From Martinezella tropici (lineage in GTDB: Bacteria; Pseudomonadota; Alphaproteobacteria; Rhizobiales; Rhizobiaceae), in NCBI RefSeq assembly GCF_003287875.1, contig NZ_QMKK01000053.1, forward strand, positions 1 through 43,554: a stretch of 43,554 nt of DNA, written 5' to 3'. Position numbers and translations under genes: made by a program. Positions 8,163-16,580 of this stretch are shown here, one piece after another (positions within the stretch are counted from its first letter, which is position 1; every line of letters begins with the position of its first letter). The notes beneath the pieces were generated by a model. That model saw only the letters and a list, made by a program, of their open reading frames with translations. It made no database searches and had not been told where the DNA came from.

Positions 8163-9509
8163 ATGACAGATATCAAGAAGACGCCGGCTCACTCCACGAG
8201 TGCCGGACAATCGATAATGCTTGATCGTCGTCAGCTGCTGCTGGGTGCCGCTAGCGCCGCGATCGGCACGGCAACGCTTGGAGTTGCCTCAGGTCTCGGC
8301 ATCCGCCCGGCCCGCGCTGCGGATCGAACGGAAATCAGCTTTGCCAGCGCCAGCTTCTTCGGCAAGGAAGGGCTTGGCGATCTCGTCAAGGCTTTCAACG
8401 AGTCGCAAAGCCGCATCACCGTCAAGTTCATCGAACTGCCGCCGCCGAGTTCGTCGACGGAAGTCTATCAGGGCCTCGTCCAGCAGCTCGCCCGCCGCAA
8501 CGGAACACCCGATGTTTTCAGCCAGGACGTGATCTGGATCGCGGGTTTTGCCTCCGCCGGCTGGGCTCTGCCGCTTGATGAATATTTCCCGAAAGACAAG
8601 CGCGCCGATTATTTCCCCGGCACGGTGGCTGCCTGCACCTATGGCGGCAAGCTGACCGCGCTGCCATGGTTCGTCGATTCCGGCATGTTCTACTATCGCA
8701 AGGATCTGGTGGAAAAACACGGCGGCAAGGTGCCGGAAACCTGGGCCGACATGGCGACGATGGCGGCAGAGGCGCAGAAGGCCGGCGACGCCAAATTCGG
8801 TTATCTCTGGCAGGGCAAGCAGGCCGAGGTTCTGGTCTGTGACGCGGTGGAGATCATTGCATCTAATGGCGGTTCCATCCTGTCCGCCGATGGAAAGTCT
8901 TCCGTCATCGGCGACGATGCCGCCGTTGCCGCGATCCAGTTCCTGTACGACACCATCAACAAGACGAAGATCAGCCCTCAGAACGTGCTCTCCTGGGACG
9001 AAGAGCCCTCCCGCCAGCCGTTTACATCTGGCGAGGCGATGTTCATGCGCAACTGGTCCTATGTCTATCCGATCGCGCAGGATCCGAAGGCCTCGCATGT
9101 CGTGGACAAGGTCGCGGTTGCGCCATTGCCGCATTTTGCCGGCGGCAAGAGCTCGGCCTGCCTTGGCGGCTACCAGCTGGGCGTCAACGCCAACTCCAAG
9201 AAGCGGGAAGCGGCGATCGAATTCCTGACCTGGATGTCTTCACCCGAAACCCAGACCCGGCTTGCCCTTAATTTCGGCCTTGCGCCCTCACGGCCAGCGA
9301 TCTTCCAGGATGCGAAGCTCAAGGCAGAGCAGCCGTTCATGGCAAGCCTTCAGAGCGTCTTCACCGGCGCCACGCCGCGGCCGATCACGCCGCAATATGC
9401 CAAGGTGACGCTGGCATTGCAGTCCAGCATCTCGAAGGCACTCGTCAGCGGCAACGTCAAGGTGGAGCTGCAGGCCGCCGCGGCCCAGATCAACAAGATC
9501 GTCGGCTGA
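8163..9509 (+). CDS. ABC transporter sugar-binding protein (SBP family 1)
   Basis: This periplasmic carbohydrate-binding component is the first gene of a nine-gene operon. A twin-arginine-type signal is seen (LDRRQLLLGAASAAI, then cleavage near RAARA/AD), after an unusually long N-region of about 20 residues. The mature protein starts EISFASASFFGKEGLGDLV and keeps the family pattern FNESQSRITVKF, GTPDVFSQDVIWIAGFASAG and LPWFVDSGMFYYRKDL. It is about 448 residues. The ATG at 8163 follows GGGAGG with good spacing; upstream in-frame codons to 8109 lie in the promoter region. It works with the two permeases that follow directly. Confidence 0.92.
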   Translation: MTDIKKTPAHSTSAGQSIMLDRRQLLLGAASAAIGTATLGVASGLGIRPARAADRTEISFASASFFGKEGLGDLVKAFNESQSRITVKFIELPPPSSSTEVYQGLVQQLARRNGTPDVFSQDVIWIAGFASAGWALPLDEYFPKDKRADYFPGTVAACTYGGKLTALPWFVDSGMFYYRKDLVEKHGGKVPETWADMATMAAEAQKAGDAKFGYLWQGKQAEVLVCDAVEIIASNGGSILSADGKSSVIGDDAAVAAIQFLYDTINKTKISPQNVLSWDEEPSRQPFTSGEAMFMRNWSYVYPIAQDPKASHVVDKVAVAPLPHFAGGKSSACLGGYQLGVNANSKKREAAIEFLTWMSSPETQTRLALNFGLAPSRPAIFQDAKLKAEQPFMASLQSVFTGATPRPITPQYAKVTLALQSSISKALVSGNVKVELQAAAAQINKIVG

Positions 9510-9510
9510 C

Positions 9511-10443
9511 ATGGCGGTAACGATGACGGCCGCCGTTTCGGAGCAAACCCCAGGCAAGTCGAGGGCGCTGTCAAGCGCCCTCTGGCCCTGGCTGTTGCTG
9601 CTGCCGGCATTTCTCTCATTGGCATCAGTGTCCTTCTATCCGATCGTCAACGGCGTCTATCTGTCCTTCACCAACCGTTCGCTGATCACACAGGACAATG
9701 ATTTCGTCGGCATCGCCAATTATGTGCAGCTGCTGGCCGATCCGCCGTTCTGGAATGCCTGGTGGCACACGATCTGGTTTACCTTGATCTCGACCTTGCT
9801 CGAGACCTTCATCGGCCTGGCGATGGCTTTGATCCTTTGCGAGACCTTCACCGGCCGGGGTATGGTCCGCGCCGCCATGCTCGTGCCCTGGGCCATGCCG
9901 ACCGTCGTGACATCGAAAATGTTCGGCTGGCTCTTCGATGGTCAGCACGGCATCATCAATTTCATCCTTCTGCATGCAGGTTTGATCGATCAGAACGTCA
10001 ACTGGTACGGCTCTCCCGATACCGCCCTGACGACGATTATCCTCGCCGATGTTTGGAAGACCACGCCGTTCATGGCGCTTCTGTTGCTGACCGGGCTGCA
10101 GACCGTTCCAAAATCGCTCATAGAGGCGGCACGCATTGATGGGGCGGGAGCCTGGACAATCTTCTGGCATATTCGCCTGCCGCTCCTGATGCCGACGCTG
10201 CTGATTGCCGGCCTCTTCCGTGCGCTCGATGCATTCCGCGTCTTCGACCTCGTCTATGTGCTGACGGGCGGCGGTCCAGCCGATTCCACCGAGACGCTTT
10301 CGACACTGTCCTACAAAGTACTCTTTTCGACGCTTCAGTTCGGCTACGGCTCGGCAGTCTCGACCGCCATGTTCATCACGGAGGGGCTGATCGCGATCGG
10401 CTTCTGCCTCTTCCTCGTGCACCAGATCAGGAGGACGACATGA
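9511..10443 (+). CDS. ABC transporter permease, MalF/UgpA type
   Basis: This is an inner-membrane permease subunit of a carbohydrate importer. Six hydrophobic helices are visible, the first being WPWLLLLPAFLSLASVSFYP. The EAA loop that docks the ATPase is seen as SLIEAARIDGAGAWTIFWHI (about residues 206-225). It is 310 residues. The ATG follows the stop of the binding-protein gene by one base, and the end overlaps the next permease by four bases (ATGA), so translation is coupled. Confidence 0.93.
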   Translation: MAVTMTAAVSEQTPGKSRALSSALWPWLLLLPAFLSLASVSFYPIVNGVYLSFTNRSLITQDNDFVGIANYVQLLADPPFWNAWWHTIWFTLISTLLETFIGLAMALILCETFTGRGMVRAAMLVPWAMPTVVTSKMFGWLFDGQHGIINFILLHAGLIDQNVNWYGSPDTALTTIILADVWKTTPFMALLLLTGLQTVPKSLIEAARIDGAGAWTIFWHIRLPLLMPTLLIAGLFRALDAFRVFDLVYVLTGGGPADSTETLSTLSYKVLFSTLQFGYGSAVSTAMFITEGLIAIGFCLFLVHQIRRTT

Positions 10444-11276
10444 ACGCAGAGCGCTCCGTCTTCCAAAACATCCTGATCTATCTCGGCGCCCTGTTCATCC
10501 TCATCTGGTCCGCCGGCCCGTTCATCTGGCAGTTTTCGACATCGCTCCAGCTCGACAAGGCGCTGACCGAGGGAACGCCCTCGCTCATACCGAACCCGTT
10601 CACGCTGGAGCATTACTACAACGCCTTCGTCGAAAAAGGCCTGCATCATTATGTGCTGAATTCGCTCGTCGTTTCGCTGGCGACCACCGCTCTTTGCCTG
10701 ATCGTTGGCTCGCTGGCTGCCTTTTCGCTGTCGCGCCTCGATGTAAAGGGACGCTTCGGCATCCTGACGGTCATCCTTTCGGTATCGATGTTTCCGCAGA
10801 TCGCACTCGTCGGGCCTCTCTATCTCATCGCCTCCGATCTCGGGCTGCTCGATACCTATACCGCGCTGATCATCACCTATCTCGCCCTCGGACTGCCGCT
10901 CGTAACGTGGGTGTTGTTCGGCTATTTCGAAACGCTGCCGCGCGAGATCGACGAGGCGGCCCGCATAGACGGCGTCGGGCCGGTCGGCCTGCTCTGGCAT
11001 ATCATCCTGCCGATGTCATTGCCGAGCCTTGTCACGACGGGCCTGCTTGCCTTCATCACCGCCTGGAACGAATTCCTGTTCGCGCTGGCCTTCACTTCGG
11101 ACAGCGGCAGCCAGACTATCCCGGTCGGCATCGCCAACTTCACCAACCAATATTATGTGCCCTGGGGAGACATCGCCGCCGCATCGGCTGTCGTCACCGT
11201 GCCACTCATCATTTTGGTGCTCTTCTTCCAACGACACATCATCGAAGGCCTGACCCAAGGCGGAATCAAGGAATAG
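10440..11276 (+). CDS. ABC transporter permease, MalG/UgpE type
   Basis: This is the second inner-membrane permease subunit. It has an N-terminal helix (LIYLGALFILIWSAGPFIW), further helices, and the EAA loop PREIDEAARIDGVGPVGLLWH. At 278 residues it is typical. It starts inside the stop codon of the MalF-type gene (ATGA overlap). No ATP-binding subunit is encoded in this operon. Many CUT1 importers of this kind share one MsmK/UgpC-like ATPase encoded elsewhere, which is the most economical reading here. Confidence 0.93.
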   Translation: MNAERSVFQNILIYLGALFILIWSAGPFIWQFSTSLQLDKALTEGTPSLIPNPFTLEHYYNAFVEKGLHHYVLNSLVVSLATTALCLIVGSLAAFSLSRLDVKGRFGILTVILSVSMFPQIALVGPLYLIASDLGLLDTYTALIITYLALGLPLVTWVLFGYFETLPREIDEAARIDGVGPVGLLWHIILPMSLPSLVTTGLLAFITAWNEFLFALAFTSDSGSQTIPVGIANFTNQYYVPWGDIAAASAVVTVPLIILVLFFQRHIIEGLTQGGIKE

Positions 11277-11281
11277 CGGGA

Positions 11282-12100
11282 ATGCGCAAGGACATAAAAG
11301 TCGGCTGCCAGACATTCACATGGGAAATGCTCGGCAATGCCTGGACAGGAACGGCAGACGATCTGCTCTCGGCGATTTCCGCAGGCGGTTATTCCGGCAT
11401 CGAAATCACCGATACGATGATCGGCCGCTATGGCGCGAACCCGCATGCCTTCGCGAATGCATTGAGGGATTGCGGCCTGACGCTCGTCTCCTTCGCCTTC
11501 GGTTCCAAGAGCGGCTTTACCGTCGCCGACGCGATGAAAGATGATCTTGCGACGGCCAAGTGCTGGATCGATTATGCCGCGCATTTCCCCGACGCACTCG
11601 TTTCCATCGGCTCGGCAACCGTCGTTTCCGATGGCCCGCGAGACGACAAGTTCGCCATTGCCGGCGAGTTCTACAATCGCGCCGGCGAACTGGGCAAGGC
11701 CGCCGGGGTCGAGGTCGCCGTGCATCCGAGCTCCCATCACAATACGCTGTTGTTTAACCGGGCCGATTACGACCGCATCTTCGCTCTGCTCGACCCGAGC
11801 CTGGTCGGCTGGGTGCCGGATACCGGTCATATCCTGCGGGGGCATGCCGACATGCTTGACACGATGCACACCTATCAGGACCGTATCCGCTACCTGCATC
11901 TGAAGGATGTTGATGCGCAGGGCCGATGGGCGATGCTCGGCAAGGGCGTCCTCGATACGCCAGCCGTGATCGACCTCGTCTCAGCGGCCCCACGCTTCAA
12001 CGGCTGGCTGGTGCTGGAGGAGGAATCCGAAACGGCCGGTACCGATCCTGCCGCTGCGGTCAAAGCCAATCGCCAAACCATGCGCGGCTACGGGGCATAA
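11282..12100 (+). CDS. sugar phosphate isomerase/epimerase-type TIM barrel (first copy)
   Basis: This is a xylose-isomerase-like (AP endonuclease 2 fold) protein of 272 residues. Visible elements are the start VGCQTFTWEM, GYSGIEITDTM on an early strand, VAVHPSSHHNTLL, WVPDTGHILRG with a metal-ligand Asp/His pair, RYLHLKDVD, and a late Glu in VLEEESE. These residues form the divalent-metal site in this superfamily. A His-rich segment stands where many relatives have a Glu, so the reaction may differ from simple isomerisation. The start at 11282 is five bases after the permease stop. Relatives include IolE, IolI and the beta-eliminating partners of 3-keto-glycoside pathways. Confidence 0.85.
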   Translation: MRKDIKVGCQTFTWEMLGNAWTGTADDLLSAISAGGYSGIEITDTMIGRYGANPHAFANALRDCGLTLVSFAFGSKSGFTVADAMKDDLATAKCWIDYAAHFPDALVSIGSATVVSDGPRDDKFAIAGEFYNRAGELGKAAGVEVAVHPSSHHNTLLFNRADYDRIFALLDPSLVGWVPDTGHILRGHADMLDTMHTYQDRIRYLHLKDVDAQGRWAMLGKGVLDTPAVIDLVSAAPRFNGWLVLEEESETAGTDPAAAVKANRQTMRGYGA

Positions 12101-12111
12101 GGAAGAGAACC

Positions 12112-13188
12112 ATGATCGAAAAGGAAAGTCGCCGTCTTCGCGTGGGAGTACTCGGCTGCGGCCCGATCGCGCAATTTGCGCATCTGGAATCCTGCGTTAA
12201 GGCTCGGAATGCCGATCTTTATGCGATCTGCGACGCAGCCCCAGATCTTCTGGCCCGCATGGGCGCGACCTACGAGCCGCAGAAGATGTATGACGATTAT
12301 GATGCCATGCTGGCCGATCCCGAGCTGGAGGCCGTAATCGTCGCGACGTCCGACGCCTATCACGTGCCGATGTCGATCAAGGCGCTGGAAGCCGGAAAGC
12401 ATGTGCTCTGCGAAAAACCGATCGGCGTGTCGGTCGAGGAAGGGCAGCAGCTTGCCGAGGCTGTGCGCCGGTCCGGCAAAATCCTGCAGGTCGGGCACAT
12501 GAAACGCTTCGATCCGGCGCTTGAGGCAGCGCGCGATTTTGTGCGCGACGATATAGGCCAGATCTTTGCGATGAAGGCGTGGTATTGCGATTCCACCCAC
12601 CGCTATACCAATACCGATGCGGTCCAGCCGCTGCCCGTCACCAGCAAGCTTGCGCGCAAGCCATCGGGCAATCCCAAGGCCGATCTCCGGCAATATTTCA
12701 TGCTCGCGCATGGCTCGCATCTGGTCGATACCGCCCGCTTCTTCTGCGGCGAGATCGTCTCGGTTCGTGCCCGGCTTCTGGAACGCGCCGGTGCCTATTG
12801 CTGGTTCGTGGAGACCGAGTTTGCCAACGGTGCTCTCGGTCATCTGGACCTGACGGTTGCCGTGCGCATGGATTGGCATGAAGGTTTCCAGCTTTATGGC
12901 GAAAACGGCTCGATTCTCGCAAAGACTTTCAATCCCTGGTACTTCCGCTCCAGCGAAGTGGAAATCTTCCACGAGAAGGATGCGACGAGCCGGAAGCCGC
13001 TCGGCGCCGACGGCCATTTCTTCCGCCGGCAGTTGGAGGGGCTCGCCGATAGCGCGCTGAAGGGCGCGCCGATGCGCGGCGCCAATGTCGAGGATGGCCT
13101 GGCCTCCATCCGCGCGATGGTGGCGATCGCCCGATCGGTGGAGCGAGGCGAGCGCGTCGAGCTTGCATCGGTCACGGGAGCGGTCTGA
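12112..13188 (+). CDS. Gfo/Idh/MocA-family oxidoreductase (second copy)
   Basis: This is a predicted NAD(P)-dependent sugar dehydrogenase of 358 residues. The Rossmann motif is VGVLGCGPIAQFAHLESC, the catalytic lysine lies in LCEKPIGVSVEEG, and AHGSHLVDTARFFCGE provides the family's C-terminal His. It begins at the ATG at 12112 after GGAAGAG, ten bases downstream of the previous stop, and ends overlapping the next start (TGATG). It differs clearly from the dehydrogenase at 6838-7986, so the locus has two such enzymes, as expected when one oxidises a substrate and another reduces a later keto-sugar. Confidence 0.9.
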   Translation: MIEKESRRLRVGVLGCGPIAQFAHLESCVKARNADLYAICDAAPDLLARMGATYEPQKMYDDYDAMLADPELEAVIVATSDAYHVPMSIKALEAGKHVLCEKPIGVSVEEGQQLAEAVRRSGKILQVGHMKRFDPALEAARDFVRDDIGQIFAMKAWYCDSTHRYTNTDAVQPLPVTSKLARKPSGNPKADLRQYFMLAHGSHLVDTARFFCGEIVSVRARLLERAGAYCWFVETEFANGALGHLDLTVAVRMDWHEGFQLYGENGSILAKTFNPWYFRSSEVEIFHEKDATSRKPLGADGHFFRRQLEGLADSALKGAPMRGANVEDGLASIRAMVAIARSVERGERVELASVTGAV

Positions 13189-14006
13189 TGCAGATCGGCA
13201 TCTTCGCCAAGACCTTTCCCGGAACCGAACCGCTCGGCGTTCTCTCGGCTGTGCGTGACAGCGGTTATGCTTGCGCGCAGTTCAATCTCGCCTGCTGCGG
13301 CCTCCCATCCATGCCCGATGCCGTTTCCGAAGAAACGATCGCGGCGATCCGGGCGGCCGTCGAGGCGACGGGCATCTCGCTTGCCGCACTGTCCGGCACC
13401 TACAATATGGCTCACCCCGATATCGCCATTCGCCGGATCGGTCTCGCCCAATTCGCCGTCGTCATCGAAACGGCAGCGGCACTCTCGATTCCGCTGGTAA
13501 CGCTTTGCACCGGAACTCGCGACCCGAACGACCAATGGGCCTATCATCGTGACAATGGCGATCCCTCCGCCTGGACCGACCTGGCGGCTGAAATATCGAA
13601 GGCTCTGGAGTTGGCGGAACGGCATGGCGTCGACCTCGGCATCGAGCCGGAGCAGGCCAATATCGTCACGTCGGCACGCGACGCCCGGCGACTGATCGAC
13701 GAGATGGGATCGCGGCGGCTGCGCATCGTGCTCGATCCGGCCAATCTCTTCGAACAGGCAACACCGGCCGAGGCGCGGGTGATCGTCGAAGAGGCAGTCG
13801 AAATCTCAGCCGGTCACATCGCTCTGGCGCATGCCAAGGATCGTTACAGCGATGGTCGCTTTGCAACCGCCGGACAGGGCGTTGTGGATTTTGCCGATTT
13901 CATGGCGCGGCTGCGCTCGGTGAATTTCGACGGACCGCTCGTAACCCATGGCCTTTCGGCTTCGGAGGCACTCGGCGTTGCCGGCTTTCTCAAGGCACTG
14001 ATATGA
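13188..14006 (+). CDS. sugar phosphate isomerase/epimerase-type TIM barrel (second copy)
   Basis: This second xylose-isomerase-like barrel is 272 residues long and not closely similar to the copy at 11282. It shows IGIFAKTFPG at the first strand, GYACAQFNLACCGLPS, the metal-ligand segment LGIEPEQANI, RIVLDPANLF and IALAHAKDRY. The expected last-strand Glu is replaced by HGLSASEA. It starts at the A of the preceding TGATG and ends in an ATGA overlap with the hydrolase. Two different barrels next to a Gfo/Idh/MocA enzyme recall levoglucosan (lgdB1/lgdB2) and inositol loci. The substrate is not fixed by sequence. Confidence 0.85.
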   Translation: MQIGIFAKTFPGTEPLGVLSAVRDSGYACAQFNLACCGLPSMPDAVSEETIAAIRAAVEATGISLAALSGTYNMAHPDIAIRRIGLAQFAVVIETAAALSIPLVTLCTGTRDPNDQWAYHRDNGDPSAWTDLAAEISKALELAERHGVDLGIEPEQANIVTSARDARRLIDEMGSRRLRIVLDPANLFEQATPAEARVIVEEAVEISAGHIALAHAKDRYSDGRFATAGQGVVDFADFMARLRSVNFDGPLVTHGLSASEALGVAGFLKALI

Positions 14007-14830
14007 TGAGACAGAAATCGTTCAAGCGCGATGATACAGAACTTGCCGTCTACGAGACTGGGCAAGGACTCCCCGTCGTCTTCCAGCACGGTCTCGGCGG
14101 CGACGCGGCGCAGGTGGCGCAGAATATCTCAGCGGCGGCTATTCACCGGCTGACACTGGAATGCCGCGGGCACGGCGCATCCTCACTCGGCAATACACAA
14201 CCCTATTCGATCCCAATGTTTGCAGAGGATGTTCTGGCCGCGGCCACCGAATACGGGTTCGACCGCTTCATCATCGGCGGCATTTCGATGGGAGCGGCCA
14301 TTGCGCTGCACCTTGCCCATCATCACGCCCAACGGATCGCCGGACTCGTTCTCGTGCGCCCCGCCTGGACCTTCGAGGCATCACCGGGCAATCTCGCGCC
14401 GATCCGCGCCGTTGCCGCTCTGATCCATTCCCATCCGATCGAGGAGGCCAAAAGGCGCTTTATCGCCTCTGAAACCGGACGATGGATCGCCTCGGAGGCA
14501 CCGGACAATTTCTCTTCCCTGCTTGGTTATTTCGACAGACCGGACGCCGTCGCTTTTGCGTCGGTACTGGCTGACATAGCGGCCGACGGGCCGGATGTGC
14601 CGCAGGCAGTCGCCGCTGCTCTTGCTATACCCACCCTGGTTATCGGCAACCGTCGGGATGCGATCCATCCGCTCTCCTGCGCGCAGACGCTCGCCAATGT
14701 CATTCCAGGCGCAAGCTTTGTCGAAGTCACCGCCAAGGCTGTCGACAAAAACAGGCATTTTGCCGAGGTCCAAGACGCCATCGCACATTTTTTCGCATCC
14801 AAAACACTCCGGAGCTTCGTTCCATCATGA
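14003..14830 (+). CDS. alpha/beta hydrolase (single-domain, abhydrolase_1/6 type)
   Basis: This is a predicted cytoplasmic hydrolase of 275 residues. The oxyanion region is VVFQHGLGG (about residues 25-33), the nucleophile elbow GGISMGAA (about 93-100), the acid VIGNRRDAIHP and the base near NRHFAEV. The fold class includes lactonases and esterases. In this operon a lactone or ester of an oxidised sugar is a reasonable target, but that is inference. It is translationally coupled on both sides (ATGA overlaps). It is not related in detail to the HSL-type esterase at 5864. Confidence 0.82.
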   Translation: MMRQKSFKRDDTELAVYETGQGLPVVFQHGLGGDAAQVAQNISAAAIHRLTLECRGHGASSLGNTQPYSIPMFAEDVLAAATEYGFDRFIIGGISMGAAIALHLAHHHAQRIAGLVLVRPAWTFEASPGNLAPIRAVAALIHSHPIEEAKRRFIASETGRWIASEAPDNFSSLLGYFDRPDAVAFASVLADIAADGPDVPQAVAAALAIPTLVIGNRRDAIHPLSCAQTLANVIPGASFVEVTAKAVDKNRHFAEVQDAIAHFFASKTLRSFVPS

Positions 14831-15552
14831 CGTCCAGACCCCTTTCCGGCCCGGCGGCCATCGCAGCGCTTCCCCGCAACAGGCTTCTCGGCGAATTCTC
14901 GCTCTGGTCGGCCGATCTTGCCAATATGGAAACCGACCTCAGGCGCATAGAGCCTTATGTGGACCTGCATCATATCGATGTCGCCGATGCGCGCTTTACG
15001 CCGGGCTTTCTGTTCTTTCCGGATTTTGTCGCGCGCATCGCCAAGTCGACCGCCAAACCGATCCACGTGCATCTCATGGTCGAGGCTGAAATCGTCGAAG
15101 AGCAGACGCGCCAGTTCATCGAGGCGGGCGCCGATTTGATTAGCGTCCACGCTGAAAACGGCAATGCCGGCTTGCGTGCCATTGCACTTGCCAAGGAGCT
15201 GGGTGCCGAAGCCGGTGTGGTGCTGCGACTGGAAACACCCATTTCGGCGATCGAGCCCTTCATCGATCACGTCGCCTTCGTGACGCTGCTCGGAACGTCG
15301 ATCGGCGTCAAGGGACAAAGCCTTTCCGAAAAGGCATGCGACCGGCTGCTCGAGGCACGATTCCTCCTAAGGAAAGCAGGCCGCGAAGAGCGGGTAATCC
15401 TAGCCGCCGATGGCGGCATTCGCGAACAAACCGTCCCGCTTCTGCGCCAGGCCGGAGCGCAGACCGTCGTTCTTGGATCGCTGGCATTCGGCGACAAGAA
15501 CCTCGGCGACCGGATCGCCTGGCTGCACGGATTGGAGAGCCGGGTTTCGTGA
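14827..15552 (+). CDS. ribulose-phosphate/allulose-6-phosphate 3-epimerase-like protein
   Basis: This (beta/alpha)8 epimerase is of the Rpe/AlsE superfamily, 241 residues. The four metal ligands of Rpe can be placed: His and Asp in HHIDVAD, His in HVHLMVE, and Asp in AADGGI. The phosphate-binding turn VVLGSLAFGD is recognisable. The family's MTVNPGFGGQ segment is altered to VTLLGTSIGVKGQ, so it is not a housekeeping Rpe. With a ROK kinase immediately downstream (GTGA overlap), the pair resembles AlsE and AlsK of D-allose use, where AlsE turns D-allulose-6-phosphate into fructose-6-phosphate. Confidence 0.82.
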   Translation: MTSRPLSGPAAIAALPRNRLLGEFSLWSADLANMETDLRRIEPYVDLHHIDVADARFTPGFLFFPDFVARIAKSTAKPIHVHLMVEAEIVEEQTRQFIEAGADLISVHAENGNAGLRAIALAKELGAEAGVVLRLETPISAIEPFIDHVAFVTLLGTSIGVKGQSLSEKACDRLLEARFLLRKAGREERVILAADGGIREQTVPLLRQAGAQTVVLGSLAFGDKNLGDRIAWLHGLESRVS

Positions 15553-16541
15553 AAAAGGTCGCTCTTGCATTCGATCTCGGTGGAACGGAGCTTCGCGCCG
15601 CACTTGTCGATGATGCGGGATGCCCTCTGTCGTTCTCGTCCCTGTCGACGGATGCGGTCGGCGGCCCCGCCGCAGTCATCCGCCAGATCGAGCAGCTGGC
15701 TGAAACGGTGTTGGCACAAACGCCCGATCTTTCGCCGATCGGGATCGGGATCGGCGCGCCCGGTCCGCTCGATCCGGACGCCGGCGTCGTCATTGCCGCC
15801 CCGACCCTGGTCGGATGGCATGAGGTCCCGCTGGCGGAGATTCTCCAAAACCATTTCAAGCTGCCCGTAAGGCTCGAAAACGATGCGAATGCGGCAGCGC
15901 TTGGCGAGTGGCGATATGGCGCCGGCCGAGGGGCGGGATCGATGGTCTTCGTCACAGTGTCGACCGGTATCGGCGGTGGCGTGATTGCCGATGGCCGGAT
16001 CCTGCATGGCAGACGGGGCCTGGCTGCCGAGATCGGCCACATGACGATCACAAACGAGGGCGAACGTTGCTTTTGCGGGGCAGTCGGCTGCTTTGAGGCC
16101 GTCGCCTCCGGCACGGCACTCGGCAGACGGGCAACGGCCCGCACCAGGCCGTCCGACGGATCGGTGCTGCGCAAGGTCGCCGCCGATGCCGACGTGACCG
16201 GACGACATGTCGTCGAAGCCGCGCGAAAGGGCGACGCCGATGCATTGGCGCTGCTGATCGACGAGGCACGGTGGCTGGGGATCGGCTTCACAAACCTGCT
16301 TCATCTCTATTCACCCGACTTGCTTGTCATGGGTGGAGGAATTTCGCATGGCTTTGATCTTCTGCACGATCAAATGGCGGCGACGGTTCGCGAGCGCGCC
16401 ATGCCCGCCTATCGCAACGTGCCGATCGTTGCCGCTCAGCTCGGACGGCATGCCGGTCTGATCGGCGCGGCCAGCCTTATCTTCGACAGCTGCGAAAAAT
16501 CAGACCCCTCGCCGGGATCAGCCATTCGGGTCCACCCATAA
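15549..16541 (+). CDS. ROK-family sugar kinase
   Basis: This is a predicted hexose or hexosamine kinase of 330 residues that uses ATP. The phosphate-binding motif is AFDLGGTELRAALVDDAG, the catalytic Asp lies in LENDANAAALGEW, and the ROK zinc motif is complete (GHMTI, then CFCGAVGCFEAVASG). The start is the GTG at 15549 that overlaps the TGA of the epimerase gene. It is last in the nine-gene operon. Relatives include glucokinase, NagK, mannose/fructokinase and AlsK; position after an AlsE-like epimerase favours a rare-hexose kinase. Confidence 0.9.
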   Translation: MKKVALAFDLGGTELRAALVDDAGCPLSFSSLSTDAVGGPAAVIRQIEQLAETVLAQTPDLSPIGIGIGAPGPLDPDAGVVIAAPTLVGWHEVPLAEILQNHFKLPVRLENDANAAALGEWRYGAGRGAGSMVFVTVSTGIGGGVIADGRILHGRRGLAAEIGHMTITNEGERCFCGAVGCFEAVASGTALGRRATARTRPSDGSVLRKVAADADVTGRHVVEAARKGDADALALLIDEARWLGIGFTNLLHLYSPDLLVMGGGISHGFDLLHDQMAATVRERAMPAYRNVPIVAAQLGRHAGLIGAASLIFDSCEKSDPSPGSAIRVHP

Positions 16542-16580
16542 GCCGGCGGAACAACTTGCGCGGATAATGATTTTCAAGAC

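Noticed and set aside
11282..14006. Reading the locus as a plain myo-inositol (iol) operon
   Set aside because: IolB, IolC and IolD homologues are absent, and the ROK kinase plus Rpe-like epimerase are not part of inositol breakdown.
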